This document shows, one piece after another, positions 32,801-39,012 of a stretch of 48,177 nt of DNA. How positions within the stretch are numbered: the first letter of the stretch is position 1; each line of letters starts with the position of its first letter. The notes below the pieces were generated by a model. It ran no database searches. It saw only the letters and a list, made by a program, of their open reading frames with translations, and was not told the DNA's origin. Location of the stretch: positions 1 to 48,177 of IMG/VR virus record IMGVR_UViG_3300043640_000020. One strand, written 5' to 3'. Source of the DNA: a virus. The position numbers were made by a program, and so were the translations under genes.

Positions 32801-33145
32801 ACGTCGCCCGGCCATACTGCACTGGCGAAGATCAACCCGCTCTGGACGACGCTCTATCAGATGATGAACAACGAGCAGTGGAACGGCGCCGCCATCACCG
32901 ACCCGCGCAAGCCGTTCATGGACGAAGCCGGTGACTACGCCGACTACATCGTGAAGCAGTTCACGCCGATCGTGTGGCAACCGCGGAAAGAGAGCGATGC
33001 GCAAAGCGCGCTCGGGCCGTTGGCCCGGCAAGTCGGCTTGCGCCCGGCGCCGTATGCTCTCCGCGAGCCCGAACGAGAGGCAGCGTATGGCGTCAAGGCG
33101 CTGATCGGCAAGCTACGCAAGAAACAGCGGACGGACGCCCAATAA
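29843..33145 (+). CDS. Large internal virion / DNA-ejection protein, 1100 aa
   Basis: GTG 29843 is preferred since GGGGG lies 9 bases upstream; GTG 29837, overlapping the previous stop, is possible. The N-terminus is Pro/Ala-rich and then has two related helical units (YDKAAQARAAGYTWDEIGTH and ATAKAAGYTDAEVNAHLGMD). The middle is a long helical region and the C-terminal third has hydrophobic helices (YTLALPIATAMMGAIFGTVY). Size and order match the gp16-like protein that crosses the host envelope. No clear transglycosylase motif is visible. Confidence 0.7.
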   Translation: MADPNADAPIPELDPATAQPSDAGVPELPAQPVEPNHDTPGSFPTFYDKAAQARAAGYTWDEIGTHLTQGRATAKAAGYTDAEVNAHLGMDPSWDQPNTPLDYIKPQIPAGNGADQAAQTVRDFAANYLTPSMENPGALPPAPIRTPGDFLKAAGHDIIDVGKIFGGGVVQGLASTLEMMDGRPRSTEEWSQLNAEAMNFTGLLAGKGPGLKAADPRLSPIGLPATKDVIDAAASIVHPPEPLPEAARTAAPAEPNPAATPRQNAEALLGTPLRFTPPDLGTVMRNLGQNFVDTGEHPLDAAMRAQEDPSFAAQLSASRPDVTYGEVPAAEPAVAGGVGDAPPGEPPRGGIGDNGGPPLPPDITPETIQFRNPATSTGLVDNFQRIFNPADRTAEASDTAGIVREAMARQAQSSQISDANLRQFGRAVADLTPEKQAQFIHAYESGDLSYLADGSPLHDLAAAIKTELDARWQKMDAHDAAPGYIDNYMPHLYADADLAQQRLPAYRGTKSATGAKPFTKERIFSSFLDAAEVLDLKPLTTNPIELVMTHLFQADKYIASLDVVDQLKNAGLIKLMPADLTRAAQAEFAGTMRVDPSIARGGAGSWVAAEPVATILNRWLSPGLTGTPIFDLLRSGGNMLNMAQLGMSAFHGGFVTAEAGVSMVAKGIKQISRLDPEEMARGLGNIVAAPVSGPLLNGLLGRKVIQQVLGRADYGPEIQTIADALIAGGGRVAADPMYKASALGSFWENMKGSIISTSQRFGEDDGKGPMTLGQAVVDMYRNAEPVTVRGTPILPGAVRATAMLLPRVMDTIAAPLMEGYVPMMKAGGFANLMRDELRANPNMSPGEVRDTAGRIWKSIDNRLGQMVYDNRFWDKNLRDMGHVGVRSLGWTAGTIDEIGGGLMDFTQGRKVTAGEVHQLTDRASYTLALPIATAMMGAIFGTVYGTWNDNWGIKDYLFPPTGGKDAQGGPERASMPGYLKDAWEWGTSPGHTALAKINPLWTTLYQMMNNEQWNGAAITDPRKPFMDEAGDYADYIVKQFTPIVWQPRKESDAQSALGPLARQVGLRPAPYALREPEREAAYGVKALIGKLRKKQRTDAQ

Positions 33146-33171
33146 TCAGCCGAGCATTAAGCCAGAAGTAA

Positions 33172-33187
33172 GGTATCACGTGATACC
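33172..33187. promoter_or_regulatory. Dispersed palindrome upstream of the tail fibre gene, perfect 16-mer
   Basis: GGTATCACGTGATACC in the 73-base gap between the large internal virion gene and the fibre gene, 31 bases before ATG 33219. Confidence 0.8.
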
Positions 33188-33218
33188 GTTCCGGCCGTAA
33201 GCACATTGGAATACGGTC

Positions 33219-34637
33219 ATGACGATCCAGTCCACCGCAGGCAAGGTGATCGTGGGCGGGAACGGCGTAGCAACGTCGTTCTCGTTCTCGCCGTTGACCA
33301 TCTTCGAAGACACCGATCTTCAGGTTACGCTCGTCGACACGAACGGCGCAGAGAGCCTTCTGACGGAAGGGACCGGCGCGAACAACTATGCCGTCGTCGT
33401 AGCGAGCTACCCTGGCTCCGGCTCGATCACGTACCCCGCATCCGGCTCGGCCTTCCTGCTGACCGGCCAACAGCTCGTCATGAAGGCGGTTCTGCCGCTG
33501 ACGCAAGAGACGGAGTTGGACAACCAGGGCGGCTACTTTGCCGACGTGCAGGAGACGGCGTTCGATCGCCAGACCGTCATTGCCCAGCAGCAGCAAGAGA
33601 CCATCAACCGCGCCCTTCAGCTCCCGCTCGCCGTGACGGGCGTCAGCACGACGCTCGCGGCGCCGGTCGCAGCCACGCTCCTCGGGTGGGCCACCGATGG
33701 CCTGTCGCTCATCAACTACGGCTTTGCCTCAGTCGGCCAAGTCGTCGCTTCCGTCTTCTCGCTGACGCTGCTTGTGCTGTCGACGGCGGCGGCTTGGCGC
33801 ACGGCGCTCGGGCTCGGCTCGGCCGCGACGCTTGCTGCAACCTCCGCCGGAACGAGCCTTGTCACCGCCGCTTCGGCCTCGGCGGCGTTGGCCGTCGTCA
33901 ACGGCGGGAACTTGTTCAATACGCTGTCGGGGATGAAGCTGTCGAACGACGGGACGACGCCGAACACAAAGCTAGACGTGGCCGCGGGGTTCTGCGCCGA
34001 CGATACGAATGCTTTCCTCATCGCCGGTTCGGCTGGCGTCATCGACTGCGCGACCGTAGGCGCGAATGGGCTTGACGCCGGGGCACTCGCCAATGCGACG
34101 TGGTACCACGTCTACGCCATTAGCAAGGCGGCGGGTGCGTCCCCGGCGCTGCTGGCGTCAACGAGCGCGTCAGCCCCGACGCTGCCGGACACGTACACCC
34201 TGAAGCGTCGGCTCGGGTCCTTCAAGACGGACGGCTCGGCGCATATCCTAGCCTTCACGCAGAACGGAGATGAGTTCCTTTGGCCGGTTATCGTTCCAGA
34301 GCTGGCGACGACGACGGCGGGCACCGCCGCAACCTTGCTGACGCTCGCCGGCTCCCCCTCTGGCGTCAAGGTGAGCGCGCTGCTTCGCGCCGCCGGTAGC
34401 AACGCCAGCAGCTTTGCGGTAATTCTCAGCTCGCCGGACGAGAATTCCGCCGCGGTGGGCGCGGTCACTGGCAACTACTCACTCGTCGCGCCGTCCGGCT
34501 CGCTCGTCGGCGCAGCGGGCCACTTCAGCCTGCGGACCAATACATCAGGGCAGATCCGCTACGTCGCGAGCGCGTCTTCGACAACCCTACAAATCGTCTC
34601 CTATGGCTGGACCGATACGCGCGGAAGGATATCCTGA
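33219..34637 (+). CDS. Tail fibre protein (T7 gp17-type N-terminus)
   Basis: 472 residues. Residues 1-135 match the podovirus fibre N-terminal domain that plugs into the tail: FSFSPLTIFEDTDLQVTLVD, GSGSITYPASGSAFLLTG, LPLTQETELDNQGGYFADVQ and ETAFDRQTVIAQQQQETINR. The middle is Ala/Ser/Thr-rich, and the C-terminal part (after about 250) is beta-rich and should bind the host. A weak ribosome site precedes the ATG; a dispersed palindrome lies upstream. Confidence 0.85.
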   Translation: MTIQSTAGKVIVGGNGVATSFSFSPLTIFEDTDLQVTLVDTNGAESLLTEGTGANNYAVVVASYPGSGSITYPASGSAFLLTGQQLVMKAVLPLTQETELDNQGGYFADVQETAFDRQTVIAQQQQETINRALQLPLAVTGVSTTLAAPVAATLLGWATDGLSLINYGFASVGQVVASVFSLTLLVLSTAAAWRTALGLGSAATLAATSAGTSLVTAASASAALAVVNGGNLFNTLSGMKLSNDGTTPNTKLDVAAGFCADDTNAFLIAGSAGVIDCATVGANGLDAGALANATWYHVYAISKAAGASPALLASTSASAPTLPDTYTLKRRLGSFKTDGSAHILAFTQNGDEFLWPVIVPELATTTAGTAATLLTLAGSPSGVKVSALLRAAGSNASSFAVILSSPDENSAAVGAVTGNYSLVAPSGSLVGAAGHFSLRTNTSGQIRYVASASSTTLQIVSYGWTDTRGRIS

Positions 34638-34996
34638 TGCCCTACGTTGCGCGCAATTCCGGTGGGGCGATCGATACCGTATGCGGCGCCCCGCAGCCCG
34701 GCGTGAGCGAGTTCCTGGCTGACGGAACAGCCGAGCTGGTGGCGTTTCTCAAACCCCCCGTGGCGCCCGTGCCGGTCGACGCCCGGCTATGGCTGGAGAG
34801 ACTGGCGCCGGCAACGCAGCTCGCCATCACGACCGCTGCCGCCGCAAGCCCGTCGCTGCTACTCTGGTTGCTCAAGGCGGCAGGCGCGCAGAGCGGCATC
34901 GTCCTCACGGACCCGGAGACGGTCGCAGGCGTCGCCGCCCTGGTCGCGGCCGGCGTCATCACGACCGCCGATCAAACTACGCTACTGGCGCCGTAA
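34637..34996 (+). CDS. Fibre-linked small protein, 119 aa
   Basis: Start overlaps the fibre stop by one base. It begins MPYVARNSGGAIDTVCGAPQ, like the short proteins that follow fibre genes and help fibre assembly or act as fibre tips in many phages. A helical, Ala-rich C-terminal half follows. The role is inferred from position and the N-terminal pattern. Confidence 0.6.
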   Translation: MPYVARNSGGAIDTVCGAPQPGVSEFLADGTAELVAFLKPPVAPVPVDARLWLERLAPATQLAITTAAAASPSLLLWLLKAAGAQSGIVLTDPETVAGVAALVAAGVITTADQTTLLAP

Positions 34997-35175
34997 TGGA
35001 CACCCTCGCGCAACTGAAAGCCGAATGCGGCGTCGCCGCCGGGCTCATGTCCGTGCCCATGTGGGCTGCGGTCGTGTCCAACGTCAGCCTCATCGCCTCA
35101 TGCGTCGTGGCCGTCTGCGGCGCGATCGTCGGCCTGCGCGCTGTGTACCTCCTCTGCCTGAGATACTGGAAATGA
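34996..35175 (+). CDS. Small membrane protein, 59 aa; possible holin
   Basis: The start overlaps the previous stop. The N-terminal 25 residues are soluble and the rest is one long membrane segment (VSNVSLIASCVVAVCGAIVG, extending to LLCLRYWK). It lies directly before, and overlaps, the lysozyme gene, the usual place of a holin or holin partner. Function is inferred from position and topology. Confidence 0.6.
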   Translation: MDTLAQLKAECGVAAGLMSVPMWAAVVSNVSLIASCVVAVCGAIVGLRAVYLLCLRYWK

Positions 35176-35573
35176 GCCTCTACGACGATCTGGTGCGCGA
35201 CGAAGGGTACAAGTCCCGCATCTACACGGACACGGAAGGCAAGCTGACGGGCGGGATCGGCCACAACTTCTCGGATCGCGGGCTCTCTCCGGCGGCGATC
35301 AAGTTCATCTACGACGAGGACGTTGCCGTGGCCGATGCCGATCTCGACAAGCACGTGCCCTGGTGGCGCAAGATGACCGCCGGCCGGCAAGACGCGCTGC
35401 GGAACATGGCGTTCAACCTCGGCTGGCCGGATCTCTCCGAATTTGTGCTGATGCTCGCCGCGCTCCAGGCCGGCGACTACCAGACCGCCGCCGCCGAAGC
35501 TCTCGCGAGCGAATGGGCGACCGAAGTTGGCGATCGTGCGAAACGCATCGCCCAAGTATTCCTGAAAGGATAA
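35172..35573 (+). CDS. Lysozyme-type endolysin (GH24)
   Basis: 133 residues. The catalytic block is LVRDEGYKSRIYTDTEGKLT followed by GGIGHN; E11, D20 and T26 match the T4 lysozyme triad in identity and number. The enzyme cuts the beta-1,4 bond of peptidoglycan glycan strands at the end of infection. No signal peptide, so a holin is needed for access. It overlaps the upstream membrane-protein gene by 4 bases. Confidence 0.92.
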   Translation: MSLYDDLVRDEGYKSRIYTDTEGKLTGGIGHNFSDRGLSPAAIKFIYDEDVAVADADLDKHVPWWRKMTAGRQDALRNMAFNLGWPDLSEFVLMLAALQAGDYQTAAAEALASEWATEVGDRAKRIAQVFLKG

Positions 35574-35577
35574 TCAC

Positions 35578-35679
35578 ATGCTGGAGCTGGTATTCGTCGG
35601 CGGGGTCGTGCTCACCCTTCTTGGCCACCCGGTGCTCGGCGTCGTCCTCATCTTCACCGCTCTGCTTTCCACTCGATAG
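35578..35679 (+). CDS. Membrane micropeptide, 33 aa
   Basis: ATG 35578 has AAAGGA upstream. The whole product is hydrophobic (MLELVFVGGVVLTLLGHPVL, then a second short segment ending TALLSTR), one or two membrane passes. It sits between the lysozyme and the holin-like gene; a role in lysis is likely but unproven. Confidence 0.5.
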   Translation: MLELVFVGGVVLTLLGHPVLGVVLIFTALLSTR

Positions 35680-35688
35680 GAGTTCGCT

Positions 35689-35970
35689 ATGCCGCCTCGC
35701 CAGCCGGAAGTTACCTCGATCGCCTTCGCCGTGCTCGCGCTGTTCGCGGCGATGCTCATCATCCTGACCTTCCACGAAGCGCCGACCGCCAACCAGCAGC
35801 TCTTGAACACCATGCTCGGCTTGCTCGGCGCGGCGTTCACCGGGCTCGTCGGCTACTACTTCGGCAGTTCCAACAGCAGCCGCGGCAAAGACCATACCAT
35901 CGCCAGTCTCTCGACGCCCATCACGACCGATGCCGTCAATGTGCCCGTGACCGCATCCACGACCAAGTAA
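35689..35970 (+). CDS. Holin-like membrane protein, 93 aa
   Basis: ATG 35689 follows a TAGGAG ribosome site. Two membrane segments (TSIAFAVLALFAAMLIILTF and TMLGLLGAAFTGLVGYYFGS) are joined by a short polar loop, followed by a polar C-terminal tail. This topology and the lysis-cassette position fit a small two-pass holin. Confidence 0.65.
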   Translation: MPPRQPEVTSIAFAVLALFAAMLIILTFHEAPTANQQLLNTMLGLLGAAFTGLVGYYFGSSNSSRGKDHTIASLSTPITTDAVNVPVTASTTK

Positions 35971-35994
35971 CCGGGCCTCTCAACAGGAGACACC

Positions 35995-36288
35995 ATGTTC
36001 AAGCACCTTCTCGCCGCCGCCGGGCTCTGCTTCCTCGTCGGCGCCTGCACCACCGACCAGCTCCAGCTCGCGCAGAATGACATCAGCACCGGCATCGCCG
36101 CCGGCTGCAAGGATGTCAACGCGGCGCTGCCGCTCGTGGCCGACCCGGCCGTCAAGGTCTATGCCGTCGCCGCGTGCGGCACTGCAACTGCCGTCGCCAG
36201 CCTCGTGCAGAACAGCGGCACGATCCAATGGCTCGGGCAGATCAAGGCCCAGCTCGACGCCGCCAAGGTCGCAGCGCCGGCTTCGTGA
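35995..36288 (+). CDS. Predicted lipoprotein in the lysis cassette, 97 aa
   Basis: The N-terminus MFKHLLAAAGLCFLVGAC is a lipoprotein signal with lipobox VGAC. The mature part is helical and Ala-rich with two further Cys residues. CAGGAG lies upstream. Small lipoproteins in lysis cassettes can be outer-membrane spanin subunits, but no inner-membrane partner overlaps it here, so that call is open. Confidence 0.65.
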   Translation: MFKHLLAAAGLCFLVGACTTDQLQLAQNDISTGIAAGCKDVNAALPLVADPAVKVYAVAACGTATAVASLVQNSGTIQWLGQIKAQLDAAKVAAPAS

Positions 36289-36893
36289 TCCTTCCACTAC
36301 GCATAGCCCAGCTCGTCGCGGCCTCATATACGGCTGCGCCGAGCTGGTCCGCGACTTGGCCGGAAGGCCGAGCGCGAGCTGTCGCCACGATCGAAGGCGA
36401 TACGACCGTCATTGCCTTTCCCGGCACGCAGACGCTCGCCGATTGGTTTGTCGATTTCCGCGCCTACCCCGCGACCGTCACGGATTACCCGATCGTCGGC
36501 CGCTGCCACGCCGGCTTCATTCAAGCCCTGGCGCGCATTGCCCCGCAGATCCTCGCTGACACCCGCGGCAAGCGGGTGTTCGTCGCCGGCCACTCGCTCG
36601 GCGGCGCGCTGGCTCAACTCTTCGCTGGTATCCTGGCGGGGCTGGGGAGGGCGCCTGATGGGCTTTGGACGTTCGGCGCCGCCCGGTGCATGGCCGACAC
36701 GAACGATTTCTTGGCGCCCCTGCTGGCAGGCATTCCGGGGCTTGACTACCGGCACCGCGACGACCCGGTGCCGTTCTTGCTGGCGGGGTTCGCTCATCCT
36801 CGGCCACTGACGCAGCTCGTGCCGATGTCATTCGAGCTGGACGTAGTTGCCGACCACTTCATCGATAACTACGTCCAGGCTCTCGCGGTTTAG
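36285..36893 (+). CDS. Class 3 lipase-like alpha/beta hydrolase
   Basis: 202 residues from GTG 36285, whose start overlaps the lipoprotein stop. The nucleophile elbow is VAGHSLGGALAQLF (S104), preceded by the conserved VIAFPGTQT (46-52) and RCHAGF (73-78); D160 (HRDDPVPF) and H191 (VVADHF) complete a plausible triad. Class 3 lipases cut acylglycerols or phospholipids. No signal peptide is evident, so it would be released with lysis or act with the holin. A lipase next to the lysozyme suggests attack on envelope lipids or a host surface lipid; the substrate is unknown. Confidence 0.8.
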   Translation: MILPLRIAQLVAASYTAAPSWSATWPEGRARAVATIEGDTTVIAFPGTQTLADWFVDFRAYPATVTDYPIVGRCHAGFIQALARIAPQILADTRGKRVFVAGHSLGGALAQLFAGILAGLGRAPDGLWTFGAARCMADTNDFLAPLLAGIPGLDYRHRDDPVPFLLAGFAHPRPLTQLVPMSFELDVVADHFIDNYVQALAV

Positions 36894-36979
36894 GGCTTGT
36901 CGAATACGCCGAGCATCGCAAGCCCGATGATCAGCACGAAGATGCAGAGCACGACATCTCCGGGGTTGCTCCAGCTCAC
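36890..36979 (-). CDS. Membrane micropeptide, 29 aa
   Basis: GTG start at 36979 with GAGGG upstream, overlapping the stop of the next gene (GTGA). One membrane segment (DVVLCIFVLIIGLAMLGVF). It converges on the lipase gene with a 4-base overlap of the stops. Confidence 0.5.
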   Translation of the reverse strand: MSWSNPGDVVLCIFVLIIGLAMLGVFDKP

Positions 36980-37155
36980 GCCGCGGCCCTCAATTTGAGC
37001 ATCGGCGGCCGACCGACGCCATTGCGCGCTCGGATCTTCCGCAGTTGCGTCCCGGTGTATGGCTGACGATACCCGCCAGCCGGCGCGGGCTTGAATGCGC
37101 CTGCGAACGTGAGAATGCTCGCCAGCAGCGCTGACATCCGAAATTTGCCCTTCAT
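36976..37155 (-). CDS. Small possibly secreted protein, 59 aa
   Basis: ATG 37155 follows GAAGGAG. A short basic start and a hydrophobic segment (MSALLASILTFAGAFKPAPA) resemble a signal sequence, followed by a basic tail. The start overlaps the stop of the 37152-37952 gene by 4 bases. No family recognised. Confidence 0.55.
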   Translation of the reverse strand: MKGKFRMSALLASILTFAGAFKPAPAGGYRQPYTGTQLRKIRARNGVGRPPMLKLRAAA

Positions 37156-37952
37156 GCTTTGTCTCCTTCTTCCAGTTCGATTTCGAGTTGCGCGAGCGCT
37201 CGCCACGCGACCTTGCCGCTATGGCGCACCTTGTCCGCATCGAAGGTGCCGGCCTCGCACTGGTGGCGGACGATGCAGTCGCCGTGATCCGTCGACTTCT
37301 CCTTCGCCCAATGCATCGGCTGGCCGGGGTTGTGCTGCTCGTTGCCGATACGCGATACCTCGGCGACGTAGGCCAGAGCTTTCGGGAAGTACCGCAGCAA
37401 CCCGCGGTCCATCGGCGCGGCCTTGCGCGCCTTGGGATCGGTGGCGAGCTTGGGCTTGGGATCGGTGGCGAGCTTGGGCTTGGGCTTGGGATCGGTGGCG
37501 AGCTTGGGCTTGGGCTTGGGATCGGTGGCGAGCTTGGGCTTGGGCTTGGGGCCGAAGGCGCCCGCCTCCGTCATCTCGGCGATAGTCTTCAGAGCGCGCG
37601 ACGCTCCCGGCCCGGCCGTCGTCACTATTTCGCCACGACCGGGCCGAAGGCCGATGCAGTAGAAGCACGTGCAATCGTGAACATGGTCGCCGGCCTTCGG
37701 CTGCTCCGTCACCACGTCGAAGCTCTCCAGCGCTTCCTTCGTGAGCGCGGGCATCGGTGTCTTCTTGCCGCAGCCGGCCGCGGCGCACGACAGCCAAGTA
37801 GAGCAGTCGGCGCACTTCACCTGACAGTCGCCGGGCTCCTGGTAGCCGCCGGGCAGCTCCACCTCGCCGCAGACGGTGCAGCGGCGCTTCAGAAGGGCGG
37901 AGATCCGGTCACGGTAGGAATGGCCGACACGGAGGCATGTAACGTGCGTCAT
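37152..37952 (-). CDS. dATP/dGTP diphosphohydrolase-like protein with Cys-rich N-terminus and repeats
   Basis: 266 residues from ATG 37952 (AGGTGG upstream). Residues 1-100 hold several CxxC pairs (CTVC, CADC, CTCFYC), probably zinc-binding. Residues 135-174 are near-identical repeats of KPKPKLATDP, a flexible linker. Residues 182-262 (GLLRYFPKALAYVAEVSRIG, HWAKEKSTDHGDCIVRHQCE, later HSGKVAWRALAQLEIEL) match the pattern of the phage DUF5664/MazZ-type dATP/dGTP diphosphohydrolase fold, which hydrolyses dNTPs to dNMPs. Two deoxyribosyltransferase-like genes lie immediately upstream, suggesting nucleotide-pool remodelling. The domain call is by pattern; moderately sure. Confidence 0.6.
   Translation of the reverse strand: MTHVTCLRVGHSYRDRISALLKRRCTVCGEVELPGGYQEPGDCQVKCADCSTWLSCAAAGCGKKTPMPALTKEALESFDVVTEQPKAGDHVHDCTCFYCIGLRPGRGEIVTTAGPGASRALKTIAEMTEAGAFGPKPKPKLATDPKPKPKLATDPKPKPKLATDPKPKLATDPKARKAAPMDRGLLRYFPKALAYVAEVSRIGNEQHNPGQPMHWAKEKSTDHGDCIVRHQCEAGTFDADKVRHSGKVAWRALAQLEIELEEGDKA
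37434..37549. repeat. 24/30-bp tandem repeats inside the diphosphohydrolase-like gene
   Basis: Four copies of a unit containing GGGATCGGTGGCGAGCTTGG, of 24 or 30 bases, encode the KPK(PK)LATDP linker. Unit lengths divide by three, so copy-number change keeps the frame. Confidence 0.9.
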
Positions 37953-38407
37953 GGCGCCACCTTTGGTCCGAAGATCCCTTCGACGCGCACGCGACGTTGC
38001 AGCGCCTCGGAGAGACGGTCGACGTTGAAGAAGACCTTGGTTGCGAATCTGTACATGACATCCCAGCGCTCGGGCTCCTGGTCGAACAGGACGTAGCCGA
38101 GCTTGCCGGTGCCGATCATATAACCCAGCTCCAGATGCGCCGATCGGCCAGCCGGGCAGACGAGCACGGCGGCGTCGCAGCGGTCCAAGTGCTTCTTGTC
38201 GAAGCTGAAGACGTGTTCGGCATTGTAGCCGTCCAGCGCCTCGCTGTAGGTGCGCCCGCGGCCCTTCTCGTAACGCTGCCACTCATCATCAGCGGCCGGG
38301 CCAGCGCCGTGCCAGTCGTCGAAGACTTCGAAGCCGTCAGCGCGCAGCCGCTCGGCCGCCGCTGTCACAGTCGGCTCGCGCAATGAGCCGATGATGTAGA
38401 TCCTCAT
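37949..38407 (-). CDS. Nucleoside 2-deoxyribosyltransferase-like protein (1)
   Basis: 152 residues from ATG 38407, which has AGGAG six bases upstream. The Rossmann-like start MRIYIIGSLREPTVTAAAER, then the DDWHGAGPAADDEWQRYEKG block and the acidic CDAAVLVCPAGRSAHLELGY segment (Glu as candidate nucleophile in the AHLELG motif) fit the nucleoside 2-deoxyribosyltransferase/DUF4406 superfamily, which exchanges or removes bases from deoxynucleosides or monophosphates. The frame stays open upstream to GTG 38548 (see 38408-38548). Confidence 0.75.
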   Translation of the reverse strand: MRIYIIGSLREPTVTAAAERLRADGFEVFDDWHGAGPAADDEWQRYEKGRGRTYSEALDGYNAEHVFSFDKKHLDRCDAAVLVCPAGRSAHLELGYMIGTGKLGYVLFDQEPERWDVMYRFATKVFFNVDRLSEALQRRVRVEGIFGPKVAP

Positions 38408-38548
38408 TGGTCTCTCCTGAATGTACGGCTTGCCGGTGAGCATGTTCTTCCAGTAGTCTCCGAGCCGCACCTGGGACGCGTGCTCCCGCGTGCCCGGATC
38501 GCGCTGGATGCCGTTGACGAAATCCATCCAGCCCGGAACGGTGGTCAC
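38408..38548 (-). other. In-frame upstream extension of deoxyribosyltransferase 1
   Basis: From GTG 38548, overlapping the stop of the second transferase gene (GTGA), 47 codons read straight into the transferase without a stop. The segment (PGWMDFVNGIQRDPGTREHA, WKNMLTGKPYIQE) looks like real coding sequence. Either the protein is 199 residues with an N-terminal extension or both starts are used, since AGGAG precedes the internal ATG. Confidence 0.45.
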
Positions 38549-39012
38549 GACAAGATCGCCTTGACGACGTGTAGAGCCTCGTCGAGCGACGGCGTGCGAT
38601 AGCCGATCGCCTCCGAGATCATCATGTGCTCGTGCGGGTTGCTCTTGTCGTGCTCGATCGCAACGACGATGGGGATACGCTTGAGATCCGCCCAAGCAAT
38701 CTCCATGACGGTTCCGACTGAAACCTTCTCGGCGCCCAGCAGGTTCACCAGCAGGACATCGCAGCGCGTGCAGTCGAAGCGGTCGCGGGTCATGACGCCA
38801 CGAGGCAGGGACAGCACGCCCATGTCGGCGTAGTCTTCCCCGGTGCCCGAGATCGTCTTGAGCTTGGCGAGGTATTCCTTGCCCCGCATCGGCGACAAGC
38901 CCTTAAGCCCGGCCGCCTTCAGGTCGCGAGCGGCGACTTCGCGCCAGTCGGTACAGCCGGCGTAGGACAAGCCCGTGATGGGGCCTGCCAAGTATACGAG
39001 TTTCGTTGTCAT
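38545..39012 (-). CDS. Nucleoside 2-deoxyribosyltransferase-like protein (2)
   Basis: 155 residues from ATG 39012, overlapping the stop of the phosphoesterase gene. KLVYLAGPITGLSYAGCTDW at the N-terminus, the CTRCDVLLVNLLGAEKVSVG block, GTVMEIAWADLKRIPIVVAI with Glu as candidate nucleophile, and HEHMMISEAIG are the standard blocks of DUF4406/2-deoxyribosyltransferase proteins. With the adjacent first transferase and the dNTP hydrolase-like gene it forms a three-gene nucleotide unit. Confidence 0.8.
   Translation of the reverse strand: MTTKLVYLAGPITGLSYAGCTDWREVAARDLKAAGLKGLSPMRGKEYLAKLKTISGTGEDYADMGVLSLPRGVMTRDRFDCTRCDVLLVNLLGAEKVSVGTVMEIAWADLKRIPIVVAIEHDKSNPHEHMMISEAIGYRTPSLDEALHVVKAILS

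Noticed and set aside
30449-33031. 860-codon antisense frame, with similar ones at 23698-25581, 16327-17700, 18116-19381, 21139-22467 and 39006-40547
   Set aside because: All lie opposite well-supported genes in high-G+C DNA, where antisense frames stay open by codon bias; none shows a recognisable domain.
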